Of a DNA stretch of 64,000 nt, positions 47,426 to 60,100 are shown piece after piece. The translations under genes were made by a program, and so were the position numbers. Source of the stretch: Watersipora subatra (Eukaryota > Bryozoa > Gymnolaemata > Cheilostomatida > Watersiporidae); assembly GCF_963576615.1 (NCBI RefSeq), contig NC_088714.1:4588001-4652000 (forward strand), given 5' to 3'. Below the pieces are notes generated by a model, which saw nothing but the letters and a program-made list of their open reading frames with translations, did no database searches and was not told the origin of the DNA. How positions within the stretch are numbered: the first letter of the stretch is position 1; every line of letters begins with the position of its first letter.

Positions 47426-48329
47426 TAATGGCTTCCATAAGATATTGAGTGCAGTGAAATATCTATCAGTATGATTATTTTACATGTAGTGTTTGGCAGT
47501 ATTATGTTGACATGTATAACTCGCTATGGATAAAGGTGCCTAGTAATTTATGGTCAGGTTCACTGGAAGTATAAACTACATCATATGTTATTATAAATTA
47601 TTTATTTCTTTCTCTGGTGAAATTAGGCATGTGCTACATCTATCCTAGCAAGCAACTAAATACCTCTACTATATTACGTCACTCCATAAAATATTTTATC
47701 CTCGTAAATTTTTTGGCTATTGTCTTGTCTATAACCAAATAACTTCAGATTGTCCCAAGCCAAAAACAGTTCTGTGCGGCACCCATGAGCTATGTATAAA
47801 ATGTCATGCGAGGCCACGAATATAATCAGTTGTAAAAGACATGATTACAAGCTATTGCAATTACTAGTTGCAGAGAAAAATATTGCATTTGCAAAGTCAA
47901 CCGCTTAGCAGCATTACTTTCTAAATTTCTGTATTTTTACAAAGGAAATTTCTGGGGTAACACAATTTGTTTTGGAATTCAGAACTTCTGTTATTGCTTT
48001 TCGGGTCAAAAATATTGCATTTTTGAAGTCAGTAGCTTGGTAGCCTCACTTCTTAAACTTAGGTAGGTAGCGGTTATCGAGCTGCTTCTGCTGCAACTGC
48101 TTTTATAAGACCTTTTGGACTAGAATCCCTTGAGATGGTTAGCTTTTCCATGAATGCCTTCACTTGCTGCCTTTGTCAATTAATATCTTCGCTTGCTGCC
48201 AGTGTCAATGATGTGTTTCTCTCTATAAAACACATACCGTCAGTTAAATTAGCTAATAACTTTTTACTTGTGTTATGTTCATATATGCAACTGTTAGAAA
48301 ATATCGTAAAATTGGTTTTTTCGCTTCTC

Positions 48330-48698
48330 GGTACCATGTGAGGAAACAAGCGATCATGGTTCTCCCACACTTTCTAAAACCATGGCTTCTCCTGGCAGGT
48401 TTCAACAGTGATTTGCCATTGCCTTCTGGTGGCTGTTTGTATTGAGATCCCATCTCTACCTAGTTGGCCTTTTGCTCGCAGACGTTTGTCAGGTATTGTT
48501 TTTAGTCCTGCACGACACCAGCCTCCTCATCCACACTGGCGCGCAGATAGAGAGCCAGCTAAGTCGCCGATTACCTAACCTGGCAAAGAAGAAATTGTGG
48601 TTAGATGCCCTTTTAACACCACCAATGGTCCTTCTGTGACTCGAACCCCTGACCTACTGATCTTAAGCTAGCCCTAACCACTGAAACACGGCTGCTCC
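48330..48698 (-). mobile_element. tRNA-derived SINE
   Basis: Read on the minus strand, the head from 48698 has a box-A-like TTTCAGTGGTTAGGGC (48686-48671) and a box B GGTTCGAGTC (48647-48638), with spacing as in tRNA genes. The body continues with GGCAATGGCAAATCACTG and GAAACCTGCC, then CCATGGTTTTAG, a word order seen in SINE bodies. The 3' end is not sharply defined. It is not a functional tRNA: the acceptor and anticodon stems do not fold cleanly. Confidence 0.7.
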
Positions 48699-51600
48699 CA
48701 GAATTGATCAGTGCCTAGATATAAACTTATCTGCTGCTACTGATCTGAAGAAAGTAGCTGTTAGTATCGTAAAACACTCCCATACATCATTCCTTATCAG
48801 TTTATCCCACATTCTCAGCACAGAGAGTGCTAAACCTTTTACCACTGCTTTTAACCAGTTGTTTTAAAAGCTTGTTTAGACACAGGCTGCTCTAATTGTC
48901 CTTGATAGGTTAGACTGATGAGTATATTACAGCAATGTGCTGGTACTCTCATTACCAGTGAGCCACCTTGAAAAGTATTTTAGTACAAATATCTAGGTTT
49001 GTAGAAATCTCTGGCTAGTGATATATCACATGCTATACCACATGCGTTTAAAAGTATTTTTAAACACTTGTGGTAAGCTGAAACCAAAACAAAATGCCTC
49101 CTGAGTAAGATGTCACTTCAACAGTTCAGCATTACCATCATGTAGTACATACCATGTGTACGTGTACATATTGTACAAACCTCGAGTTCGCTTACACCAT
49201 GTGTGCATGTGCATTACACTCACCAAAGTTCACAAAAGGTATATAGAGGTGTGACTATGCTTACTGCTTGAATCTAAAGTTTTACCAGCATTTGATGAAA
49301 ATACTTATTGTACTGGCTAACCTTACCCTATTTTATGCACAAGTATTTTTATTATTGTTATTAAACACTCGGTGCAGGTTTCTTCGTCTCATTTTCCCAG
49401 CTGCCCCCCAGACGCTGATCATCTGCAATCGAACCATGTTTACTCCAATCATTGATTAGAGATACGTAAGGAAACCTCATTGCGTATGAACAATCATGCT
49501 CTACTACCCACCATGTTTACTGCTCTAAGCCCTGAGTAAACACAGGAGACAGCTGATCCAGCACTTTAACAGTGTTTGCTCTCTTTAGCAATAGATTATT
49601 TATGAGGGAAATCACTTAAAATGAAAAAACATCCATAAAATGCATTTCTGGTGAAAAAAATAACTAACTAGGTATATATAAATAGCTATTGACAAGTGGC
49701 TCTACACTTAGTATGAAATTAATTTACACAGTGTGTTTATAGAGACCTGAAAACGTTCTAGAATGGGCTCTAGCCTACATGTCCTTCCTTTTATTCCTTT
49801 TAGGAATGTGCTTGCATATAAGGTAAATGTTTCATAGTGCTCAGTATTGTATACAATAGGCATTCAGCGCACAAAAATAGCAGGCATAATATGGTGCAGA
49901 CAATAAATAATACAGTAACCCACCATTACAACAGCATCAAAGGAAATACATGTCAGTCCAGCCATAGTGGGCGGAAGCTCTCTTACTGAACATCCCTGAT
50001 AAAACCACTGGCTTTTCAGACACATTTTTACAGATTGTAACCAGAAGCCTTTTTGGTTTTCTCATCAGTCAAACCTTTTTCTGTGAGTTACTTGGTGTCT
50101 GTTACCTTTCGCTTATGGAGAGTTCTTTGCAAGCTTTGCTTGACATCTACACCTAATTTCATTTCAATAGACCGTAATAAATGAGCTTGCACAAAATTTT
50201 ATTTGATTTTATCAGAAAGTATCGGTATTTTCTTACCATTTGCGACTGATTGCGGTGTTTGAGGTGATCCGGTTGCCAAGATGTTTTAAGATTAAAATCA
50301 TCAAAACTGGAAAAGCTTCAAACTTAAAAAGCTCAGACTAAGCGAAAGTTCGATTATGACATTTATAGTTGCAAAGAAACGTTAATAGGCTACATACTTG
50401 TAGGCTATATGGCTATTGCAAGACGTCTGTTGAATTCCTTGCGATAGAAGTACATCTTATCTGTAGTTTATTCTAAACTAATCTATCAGTTTATTAGGCT
50501 ATCAGATGACATTTACAGGTAGTTTAATTTAATTTAAAACTTAATTTTCTGATCTTCAAACTAAATTATTTTAAATTAATCTTCAATTTTAGTAAGACTA
50601 AAAAAATTCATAATGTTGTGAAAAGTTTTTATTTGCTTTTGAAGCTGTTAAAAAAGAACAGAATTTTTTGAGAAATCCTGAAAAGGATTTTTTATCTCAC
50701 ATTTAGCAAAATTAATTATAAGTGTTTTTATACAAAAAGCAACCAAATTAGCCTTAGTTCCATAATGACAGCATTGCTTTGCAAATTCTTATTAATACAA
50801 ACAAGCTATTTAGATGATAGAAATGCCTATGGGGAAAGCGAGAGACCTTCTTAATGATGGCACCTCAGGCTATAGTCTAGTCAACTTTAGCAAGGTATTG
50901 TTATTACTACTATAGCTGATATTGCATGGTTTGCAGCCGGGCAATAACTGTCATAATTATAGAAAAGGTTTTCTATTTAATTATCAAAAAGAGATAAACA
51001 TGTTATAAATGCTATGCTGCTTCTATTGTTCGGCTGCACAGGTGTAGGCGGAGTTGTTTTTGGAAGCATGCAGAGAGATCTCAGTAAGAACAGGGATAAA
51101 TTTTGAAAGGCTTTCACGTTCATTTTCTTTTCTCGTACAATTAAGTTATTAGTTAAAAGTATGCTATAGGTGTCATACTTCCTAAACAAAAGTTTGTGAT
51201 CTTTGAAATTGTATTGAAAATGAATATTATCTACATATTACTATAAGTTACCGCTAGTTGTTTCTAGTTCAAAATCATGTTTAATAGTTTTTACCAAGTT
51301 TGAATGTGAACATAACAATAAAATCTGGTTAAAAAAGAAAGTTATACAGGACTTCACAAGTTTCTAAAAATTTACTTTTATTGTCAATTTAGAAACCGAT
51401 TCAATGCATAGTTATTATCTTATATAGACTGAAAGCCTTCCCAACTGTCATCTATTGTAAATCAGACATCTTTACCCTTTGCTGACCTGCTAGAATGCTC
51501 ATCAGCTCCTAAGAAACTAGAGACTTTCCTAAAAAAAATTTCACACAATGGAGCTATTAAAATATTTTAGTGTTTGAACAGAAAAATTAAGTATTTGACA

Positions 51601-52625
51601 AAAAGCTGAGCTTTTGACAAAATCTCACACGTCTGCAGAGCAAAGTCATGGTGAGTGACCTAACTTAGCAGTTAAATAAGAAAATACCAGTTTGTACTTT
51701 TAAAAAACAGCAAACAGTTCAAACTGGGTCATTTTGAAATATTTTTAAAGTTTTCTGTAAGACTCGTAAAAGTTTTAAAAAAATCTCCGTAAAATCTTTT
51801 CAAGGTTTCTGTAAAACGTGTATATCTAAAAATGTAATAAAAAAAACTACAATTTCTTGAGGGATTAGCACTGGAGGTGAGACTCTGCCATGATTCACCA
51901 AGCTAGGTAGTTGTGATCCTCTTCATCGGCACGTGTTGATTCAGGACTATAGAAACATTGTATAACCCTCCTCAGGGCTATAGAGATCATTGTATAACCC
52001 TCGTTGCTTCTTGAGTCAGGACTACAGAGATCATTGCATAACCCTCGCTGCTTCTTGCCTGTCTCAGCTGCTATCTTTAGATGAGTGATTGCCTACAGTA
52101 ACAACATACCAGTACACCTTATTATAGGTATTAGCTTGATTATTGCCCCTGTCTGTTACACTCGACTCACACCTGTCTCTAGCTTTGCAAGGTGAGGAGC
52201 TTACGGTAAGCCTCTGTTATTATAAACAGATAGATCGGACTTCCTAGATACCTGTTTTAACTTGAACTGAGACAGCAATATTCTTTGTTATGGTTTAAGA
52301 GGATATAGATACATGTAGGCTGTTTTAAGTGACCTTTTAATACTTCAGTATAGCTAATAGCTGTGAACATAGTGTATAATTGAGAATATACAAACCTGTA
52401 AGTGTATAGTTGCTAGCTATAAGCTTGCTCACAACGAGGGTTTCCTTAGACTGATTGTCTTTCATAATTCACGAGTTAGACTATGTCCTTCCTTTTATTT
52501 GATATCAAATACAAGCCATCATTCTTAGAAATATTGGCTCATAGACTTGCTTTATAAGAGTCAAGTTGGACCCCAAAAGGAATAAGCACCCTATCAGCTA
52601 AACTCTAATAAGTTTGTATAGAAAT
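48699..52625. other. Interval without a recognised gene
   Basis: AT-rich, with short frames lacking domains. It contains a left-half copy of palindromic family P (50204-50385) and three loose copies of a 50-bp word (ACTATAGAGATCATTGTATA and ACCCTCGTTGCTTCTTG) at 51930-52060. Confidence 0.5.
50204..50385. mobile_element. Palindromic MITE family P, left-half copy
   Basis: Begins GATTTTATCAGAAAGTATCG, then GTTTGAGGTGATCCGGTTGC and AGATGTTTTAAGATTAAAAT, as in the left arm of 52860-53303. It continues to GCGAAAGTTCGATTATGACA; the right arm is absent. Confidence 0.7.
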
Positions 52626-52629
52626 TGGC

Positions 52630-52825
52630 TGTGGGCCAACCTCTAACCAGTAAACCCACGATCATGTGGGCCAACCTTTAACCAGTAAACCCATGATCAT
52701 GTGGGCCAACCTTTAACCAGTAAACCCTCGATCATGTGGGCCAACCTCTAACCAGTTAATCCTCGATCATGTGGGCCAACCTCTAACCAGTAAACTCTCG
52801 ATCATGTGGACCAACCTCTATCCGG
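52630..52825 (+). repeat. 35-bp tandem repeat, split by a MITE
   Basis: Five to six copies of a 35-bp unit (GTGGGCCAACCTCTAACCAG then TAAACCC-CGATCAT). A further copy (CGATCTTGTTGGCTAAACTC...CCAGTTAACCC) lies at about 53340-53375, beyond the family P element at 52860-53303, so that element probably inserted into the array. Confidence 0.9.
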
Positions 52826-52859
52826 TTAAAAATGAACTCACATTAGATAAAAATTTTGT

Positions 52860-53303
52860 AGATTTTATCAGGAAGTATCGATATTTTTCAATCATTGGCA
52901 TTTGTTTTTGATGTTTGAAGTGATCTGACTGCCAGGATGTTTTAAGATCATAATCAACAAAACTTGATCGGAGTTAAACGCTCGAAAGAAAAATACGTGC
53001 AAAATGGTGTCACTAGTTGTTATGATTGCTATGATTGCTATGATTGCTATGATTGCTATAGTTGCTATGATTGCTATAGTTGCTATCAGCTATTGGGTTC
53101 AAGTTGAATTGTTACTCATTTCTATTCTGTTGGTCTCTTTGCAACTATAGACTTCATAATCACACTTTCGGTTGATCTGAGCGTTTTAACAGCGATCAAG
53201 TTTTGTCGATTATGATCTTTAAACAACCTGGCAGTCAAATCACTTCAAACATCAAAAACAATCGCAAATGATAAGAAAATATCAAGACTTTCTGATCAAA
53301 TCT
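52860..53303. mobile_element. Palindromic MITE family P, full copy
   Basis: Inverted ends AGATTTTATCAGGAAGTATC and ACTTTCTGATCAAATCT; inner mirror GAAGTGATCTGACTGCCAGG and CTGGCAGTCAAATCACTTC. The centre contains seven or eight copies of the 9-mer TGATTGCTA (about 53025-53090), an expansion absent from copy 1. About 444 bp. Confidence 0.8.
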
Positions 53304-53593
53304 AGTAAAATATTACAGTATGCAGGTTCATCATAAACCCTCGATCTTGTTGGCTAAACTCTAACCAGTTAACCCTTAGCTACCATCTTACGAACACTGT
53401 TACAAGACACCATGTTCGACTATCCAACCAGCATTTCCAAGTCTGCTATATTTGTCACCAGACTAACTTGAACAAAGGCAGGTGCCGGGACTGAAGAAAG
53501 AAGTATTATATAATATATATATATATATATATATACAATAAAGTATAGGCTAAAAGTCAGCATAAAGTGCTCGATACTAAAGTAGAGCTTACT

Positions 53594-53888
53594 ATAAATT
53601 TGGTAAGAAATTTATTAAAAGGCAACTCTTAACAAACGTAGTGAACTTATATCTACATGTAGACATGCTAAGAAACACCTTTTACGAAATAGCATTACAT
53701 AATAGACCTTATCCATCTAGCTTTTAATACCTGAGCTTTTATTTCAGCTTACCAGCTAATGCAGAATCTTGTGTATAGTCCTCACTAAGCATTTTATCTG
53801 ATGAGTGTTACACACCTTTTGTGTAATACGAAACTTTTAGTAATTTTTTGCTTAGTCAAATTTTAATAAATTTCTTACCAAATTTATA
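53594..53888. mobile_element. 295-bp MITE with perfect 28-bp inverted ends
   Basis: The left arm (TATAAATTTGGTAAGAAATT then TATTAAAA, 53594-53621) is exactly mirrored at 53861-53888. Both sides border (TA)n tracts (53510-53535 and 53886-53906), suggesting insertion into a TA microsatellite or creation of one. No coding capacity. Confidence 0.8.
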
Positions 53889-54137
53889 TATATATATATA
53901 TATATAATATAATGAGTTACATGATTAAAAACTAAACATTTAACAGATGAATATAAATTAAATTGAGTTGAAACCGTTTCACTTTTACTTTATTGTAAGA
54001 AACGTTTTCTGTTGCATTGTTCATCTTTACATTGAAAAACTGGCGTATAGCTTTTGTGGTGAATCTTTGATTATGGTTGAATTCAGCCAAAGTTTACGAC
54101 TGTCCTTGGTGTTTCAGATCTCAGTCAGAGGGCAGAT

Positions 54138-57100
54138 ATGAATGAGAGCTTATCAAACATTTCCGAAGTTGGTGAAGATGCCAAAGGAGCGAGTTCACCC
54201 GCTGCAACGGCATCAATTGATGAGAATTTGATGTACTGGATCCTATTGGCTGTGTCTACCATTGGATTCCTTATAAACCTTTACATATTCCTATTGGTTA
54301 TCATCAGGTATGACTGAATGCAGACTTAATTGACTTGTATTCCATTGCTAAAGTTTCACTGTTTCTTCACAGTGGTAACTGTAATCATAGTACTCCTTAA
54401 AATAAACAAATTTGTTATTAATTCATAATTTGTTAAGTACCTATTAGATTAATTATGTCACTATGCACACTAATGGAAAACTTAGGGTGTTTTACACATG
54501 AATATTATAAAGTATCAGCTGATATTTGCATTTTTAGCCAGATTTTGTTCTGACTTTTATGGCAAAATACCTTATGTATATTATTTATATTATCTATTAT
54601 TTATATTATTTATATTATGTATGTTATGTATATTATATTATTTATATTATGTATATTATATTAGTTATATTATGTATATTATATTATTTATGTTGTGTAT
54701 ATTATATTATTTATATTATGTATATATTATATTATTTATATTATGTATATTATATTATTCATCTTTTGTATATGGGAACAAAAGATTATATAAAAACTAA
54801 GTTTATATTCATTAAATAAATGTGCTAAATTTTACATGATTTGAACATACATAAGTTTACGTAGATAAAACTAGTCGAAAGTAAATTGTTGTCTTTGCAG
54901 TATTAGTAGCTCTTTAATACTTAGTTCACCAGCCCTTTTCCAATCACAGGATAGAATAAAATGGTTGTCCAATAAATAGATTATATATCTTGAGAATACT
55001 TTAGGTGGCAGACAGAGTGTCTACAAAACTTGATTCTCAAATATCTATAGTATATATGGTCTGAGATTATAAAGAAAATGAGTTTATGTCATAAATGACA
55101 AAAGACACAAAACATGATTAAATGGTGCCATAATTATGATCATCGCTGTATGTTTGTGTAGCCTCTGCCTCTATCTTCATTAGTTAATTTTTTAAATGAC
55201 TAAAACTTAAGGCCCATGCACCATATCTCTCAAATCAATGTTTAGCTATGTGATAGACCACAATGATTACCTGTTTTGTCATCGTCACCAACAATAAGGT
55301 GTACACATTACAAGCAATTAACTGTCGGTGACTGCTAACCCACAACCAATAGAAATTACAAATTTGCACTCATGATACCGTGAGTCCTTTTGTTATCTAT
55401 CGAGTGTAGTTCTTTGCTAAGCTCGCCGAAAAAGATTAACATTGACCTTCACAACTGTTGATATTGGATGCGATGTCGTCAACAAACAACCAATCAAAAT
55501 GCTAACAGTTGCGTTCATCGGTCTGAAAGTTCAACACGTTGAAAGTCCATCGCATCGTTGCTAGCAACGATTACGTTGGGCGCTCTTCGCAAAATGACAT
55601 CATGGGAGCTAATCGTTGCGGCCATCGCACAGCCAAACGTTGATTTGTTGCGATGATTGATTTGTTGTGATGTTGATTTGTTGATTTGTTGAAAAAAATT
55701 GATTTGAGCGATAGTGTGCACGAGCCTTTATCTGTGGAATAATTAATATCTTAATGTTTAATATCTTGAACACAAACGAAGTTTAGAATAGACATCAGCG
55801 ACAATCCTGTAAAAAGTAAACAAGAAGTTGATAAATACCAAAAAATAATATCATATCAGTGTTTGTTTGTTGGTCTGCCGTACGTATTTCCAGTTATAAT
55901 ATGTAGAAATGAAAAACTTGCTTCGCACTTCAATTGAACTCAAAAACACCCATTCAGTAGAAAGCTGTGTTATCCACTACGCCAAAACAACCTTGCCATG
56001 GAACAATTGTGGTCATACTTATCATACCCGCCAATCTTTAATGGAGTGAAAGAAAACTACGCGCCTATGCATGCTTCACACTTCAACTAGCATGTTTGAA
56101 GATCATGATTGTATGAGAGATTGTGATGCAATCTATTTTTCTAATGCTGGGTTCAGACGGACGAACCCAGCATAGTTGCTTTTGTTATAGCAAAGATTTA
56201 AACTTGCTCAAGTCGCTCAAATTCATCGGGTAAAGAAACTTAGTTTAGAAATGTTTTCTAAATGTCATGTTATTTAAATTTGAAGCTATCAATATTAATG
56301 ATAAAACAATAAAAAAGATATATCTGGAAGTGGTTCACAATTAGTCACAGCTAGCGCATGACAAAAATTCACTAGCCTGATGAGGAAACTCAAACAGGAA
56401 ATACAATTATAATTACAGTGATACGTTTGCATATTTTACATATTTTTTATACATGTAGGTGTTCTATAAGGTCTTATAGATAAATTATAGATCTATAATT
56501 TTTTTGGATTATAGAATATATTTTATTTTATGGGGGTTGGAATGTTTATAAACTAATACAGAATTGAATGTTTCGTCCTCCTCTGCTATGAGTTCTGGCT
56601 CTGATTTTCAGACATAAATCCAAATGGAAGAAGCACCTGATACTACTGGTCAACATTATGCTCTGTGACATACTCATCTCTCTGGGAGGTCTGTTGATAG
56701 CTAGTGGTCAAATAACTGAGAATAGCTTGAAGACCAGCCCAGATTATTCAGGAACCGATGAACAGAATGGGCTTATCCGAAGATTTGACTGTACAGGAAA
56801 GGTGGCGCGAAAGTATGGTTGATATTTTCCCCGTAGTTTACAAAAGTTTAATTTTTGAATCATAGCAAGCAGATTACAGTTTAATTCTTAAGTGCAGACA
56901 TTGAGAGAATACCTGGACATGTGCAAGACAATTCTATATTAGTCATTCGACAAGAGCGCACAATTCCTTGAGCTACTTTAACAAGATTGAAACAAAAACT
57001 TTTTTGATTTTATAGAACCACTAGTTCTTTACATAATTATTTGAAAGAGTAAAAGCAAACTCGCTGCCAAAACATAGCAGCTTCTCTCTTCTGGCATATA

Positions 57101-60100
57101 GTCCATTTGCTCACATTCTGCCAGATTGGTACGAATCACGGAGAGCATCACGGAAAGAAAATTTAATGAAATACCCTAAAAAGTTGACTTGCAACAAAAT
57201 TCACATAACAGTTATTTGGTATTAAAAAGTTCAACCTGTACTTAATTGTATTACTCTGCTGTGTTGTAGGTGCAAAATATGTGGAAATGTGGTTACAAGC
57301 TCTTAAAAGCGTAAAAACGAACAGTTAATCGCAGCTATCACGAAAACGCCGTAGGTTGGAATCTCTCTCTAAAACGGCTCAAATGGGACTTTGTTGAACA
57401 CGATGTGCTTTTGTTTACACTTTCATGCAACCTCATTCATCGAAATATTTTCATAAATATACTTTACGCATTTAATAAAACCATGTCTATTGTCCTTACG
57501 TGTCTATTTTGTCATTATTGTAATGCTGTCCGTTTGAGCACTGATATCTCAAAACTGCCAAAAAGTTAGTTAATTTTTTTAACCTCAGTTCGAAGAAGTG
57601 TTTATCATTCTCTGATAAACAGGAAGAGCATGCTGGTCACCTGTGATAGTCGAAAAATGCTGCAGGAATTGTTTGCACCATTTGGCAGCAAGTATGGGCC
57701 ACATGATCAGATTACGACTAGATGATTAGACCAAGCTGAAACGAAACTGTAAAGTAGCGAGCATCTATATTTGATATGGGCTTTCCAGTAAAGCCCGAAG
57801 TGTTTGTCACAAACTAGTGCTACAAAACATTTTATATTGAGCCTTTTATTAACCTGTCAATTCACTTGATAACATCACATGTCAAAATAATAAACTCGTC
57901 AAGTTGAGTGGTTTTCAAGGGATTCCAACCTACAGCGTTTTCGTGATGGCTGGAATGACTGTTCATTTTTAGCTTTTAAGAGCTTGTAATCACATTTCTA
58001 CATATTTTGCACCTACAACACAGCAGAGTAAGGCATGGTGAACCGTTTGATACCAAATAACTGTAATGTGAATTTTGTTGCAAGTCAACCTTAAATGACC
58101 AGCTGTCCATGAGTTGAGTTTGAACAAGGGCAGTATTAGCAGGCAGTTCCGTATATAAAAATAAAAATGATCCTTGAGTGATAATAAACGCAAAATGACC
58201 AATGGCTTTGTAGGATTTGGAATGCTGGAACTTATGCCAACCTATTCGGCCTGCTCCTGATGACGGTAGACCACTTCATAGCCGTGCGCTGGTCCCTCAT
58301 GCATATCACTGTTATTACCAAGAAGTGGGCTGTGCAGGCAGTCCTTGTGGTCTGGCTGGTGAGTTGTCCTCCCAAATAATCACCGCCTACCAATAGATTC
58401 CCTCTGCTGATGACACAATTTTTTCATTAAAAATTTGAGAATATGAACATCAGCAACTAAATCCATTTTTAACTGTTGTTTTACTGATAGATTATTTTTA
58501 AATGGCAGCAAACCATTTTAGGTTACTTTCAAATGAAAATAGCAGCAAATAATACGAGTTTTTAAATACTGCTAGAAACTTAAAATGATGATATGATGAC
58601 ATCAACCAATTGTTTGATAATTGCATCAAATAATTTTACCTTTCAAGAGCACATGCAACATCTGGTAAAAATTGAACTCCGCACTCATTATGAGTGAGAT
58701 CAGTGAGACCGTATTTAAACAAAAATATGTTTGCTCTCTACTAAGCTTTCTTCTATCTGCGTGTTATCAATGGCAAAAAGTTCTAGTGGGCCTGAAATTG
58801 CTACCAGTTTGGACTCTTCTGATTTTAGTTTCGGCATAACTGGCGAACTCTTTTTTTATAATCAACTTTGTCTGCTTTGAGAAACTTTCAGCTTTTAAAA
58901 ATACTTCCAGTCAAACGCTCCTGCATATCTTTTAATTTCTCTGCAACCACTCCAGGTGAAGATAACTCCAGGTGAAGATAACTCCAGGTAAAGATAACTC
59001 CAGGTAAAGATACCATTGAAAACTTGTTTGTAGATCGGAAACATTTCACATGGCACAAATAAAAACTTGTTAAAAAGTACGAGGTTTTGGATCAGCGAGG
59101 GTTGAAGGTCAATACTGTTCACTGGTGTTACGCTTTTCAACAAATACCGCATGTGAATAGTTGTCTTGGAGCAATCAGGGATGGGCTGGTGACACAGTTG
59201 TGAGTAGCCTGTGATCAGCCTGAATATTTTGAGATATACATGAGCTGCCAGATGAGCTGCTTAAAATCTAGTCACAGGCTATTTCATGATACCGTTGCAT
59301 AAATAGTTTAGCTTTCTCGAATGTTTGTTCTAGTTGTTTGCGTTCTAATTATGCAATAGAGTTTCCCAACTTAACAAAATGCGTACTAGTGATTAGGATT
59401 TGTCTGATTTAATTTCAATTTTATAAATAGTTCAGAGAACGATTGATACGTCCATTTTGACACAAATAAATAAAGTAGAGATGCTGCACCATATCTACTG
59501 CTTATGCTGAATACACTCAAAGCAGGAAAAGTTGCAAGACTCCGAGACTCTCCACATTCCTTTTACTTCAGTTGCCATGTTGTAGCGCACTTTCTCTTAC
59601 CGAAGACAAATGTCTACCCGAAAAACTGTGCTAGTTTCTCTTTTTACAGTTGGCCGTTGTTCTAGCATTCCTCGAGGATATATTAATTGAACCAACGTAT
59701 ACTGAAATTATGGATGACTGGGACACCAAGTTCACAACAAGGTATTGCTACCAGAGGATTGTATACAAACACACCACAAATGGTATCTATACATTCGACC
59801 TAAATCAAGATGGACACACGGCTATAATCGCTGTGATAAGCATTGTAACCATATCTTTGACATTTGTCACCATGGCGACGGTTTATACATATATTGCCTA
59901 CGTGGTCATCTCAATCAGCAGGAGAAAAAAAGCACAGAATAACAGATTCAGGTAAGACTTTTATTCAAATTTTATTAAAAACCCAAGAGCTGATATAAAA
60001 CCGTGTTAAACAGTGGATCGTTGTTTTAAAATAGCATTTTAAACAAAAATGTGCGAAACACAAGGGTTTTCTGCGCAGCTCACCATATAAAAGATGTATT

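Noticed and set aside
48630..48700. Functional tRNA gene on the minus strand
   Set aside because: Boxes A and B are present, but the stems do not pair and the sequence continues into a SINE body.
54498..54819. Tyr/Ile-rich frames of 86-100 codons
   Set aside because: Low-complexity TATTATATTATG tract in GPCR intron 1.
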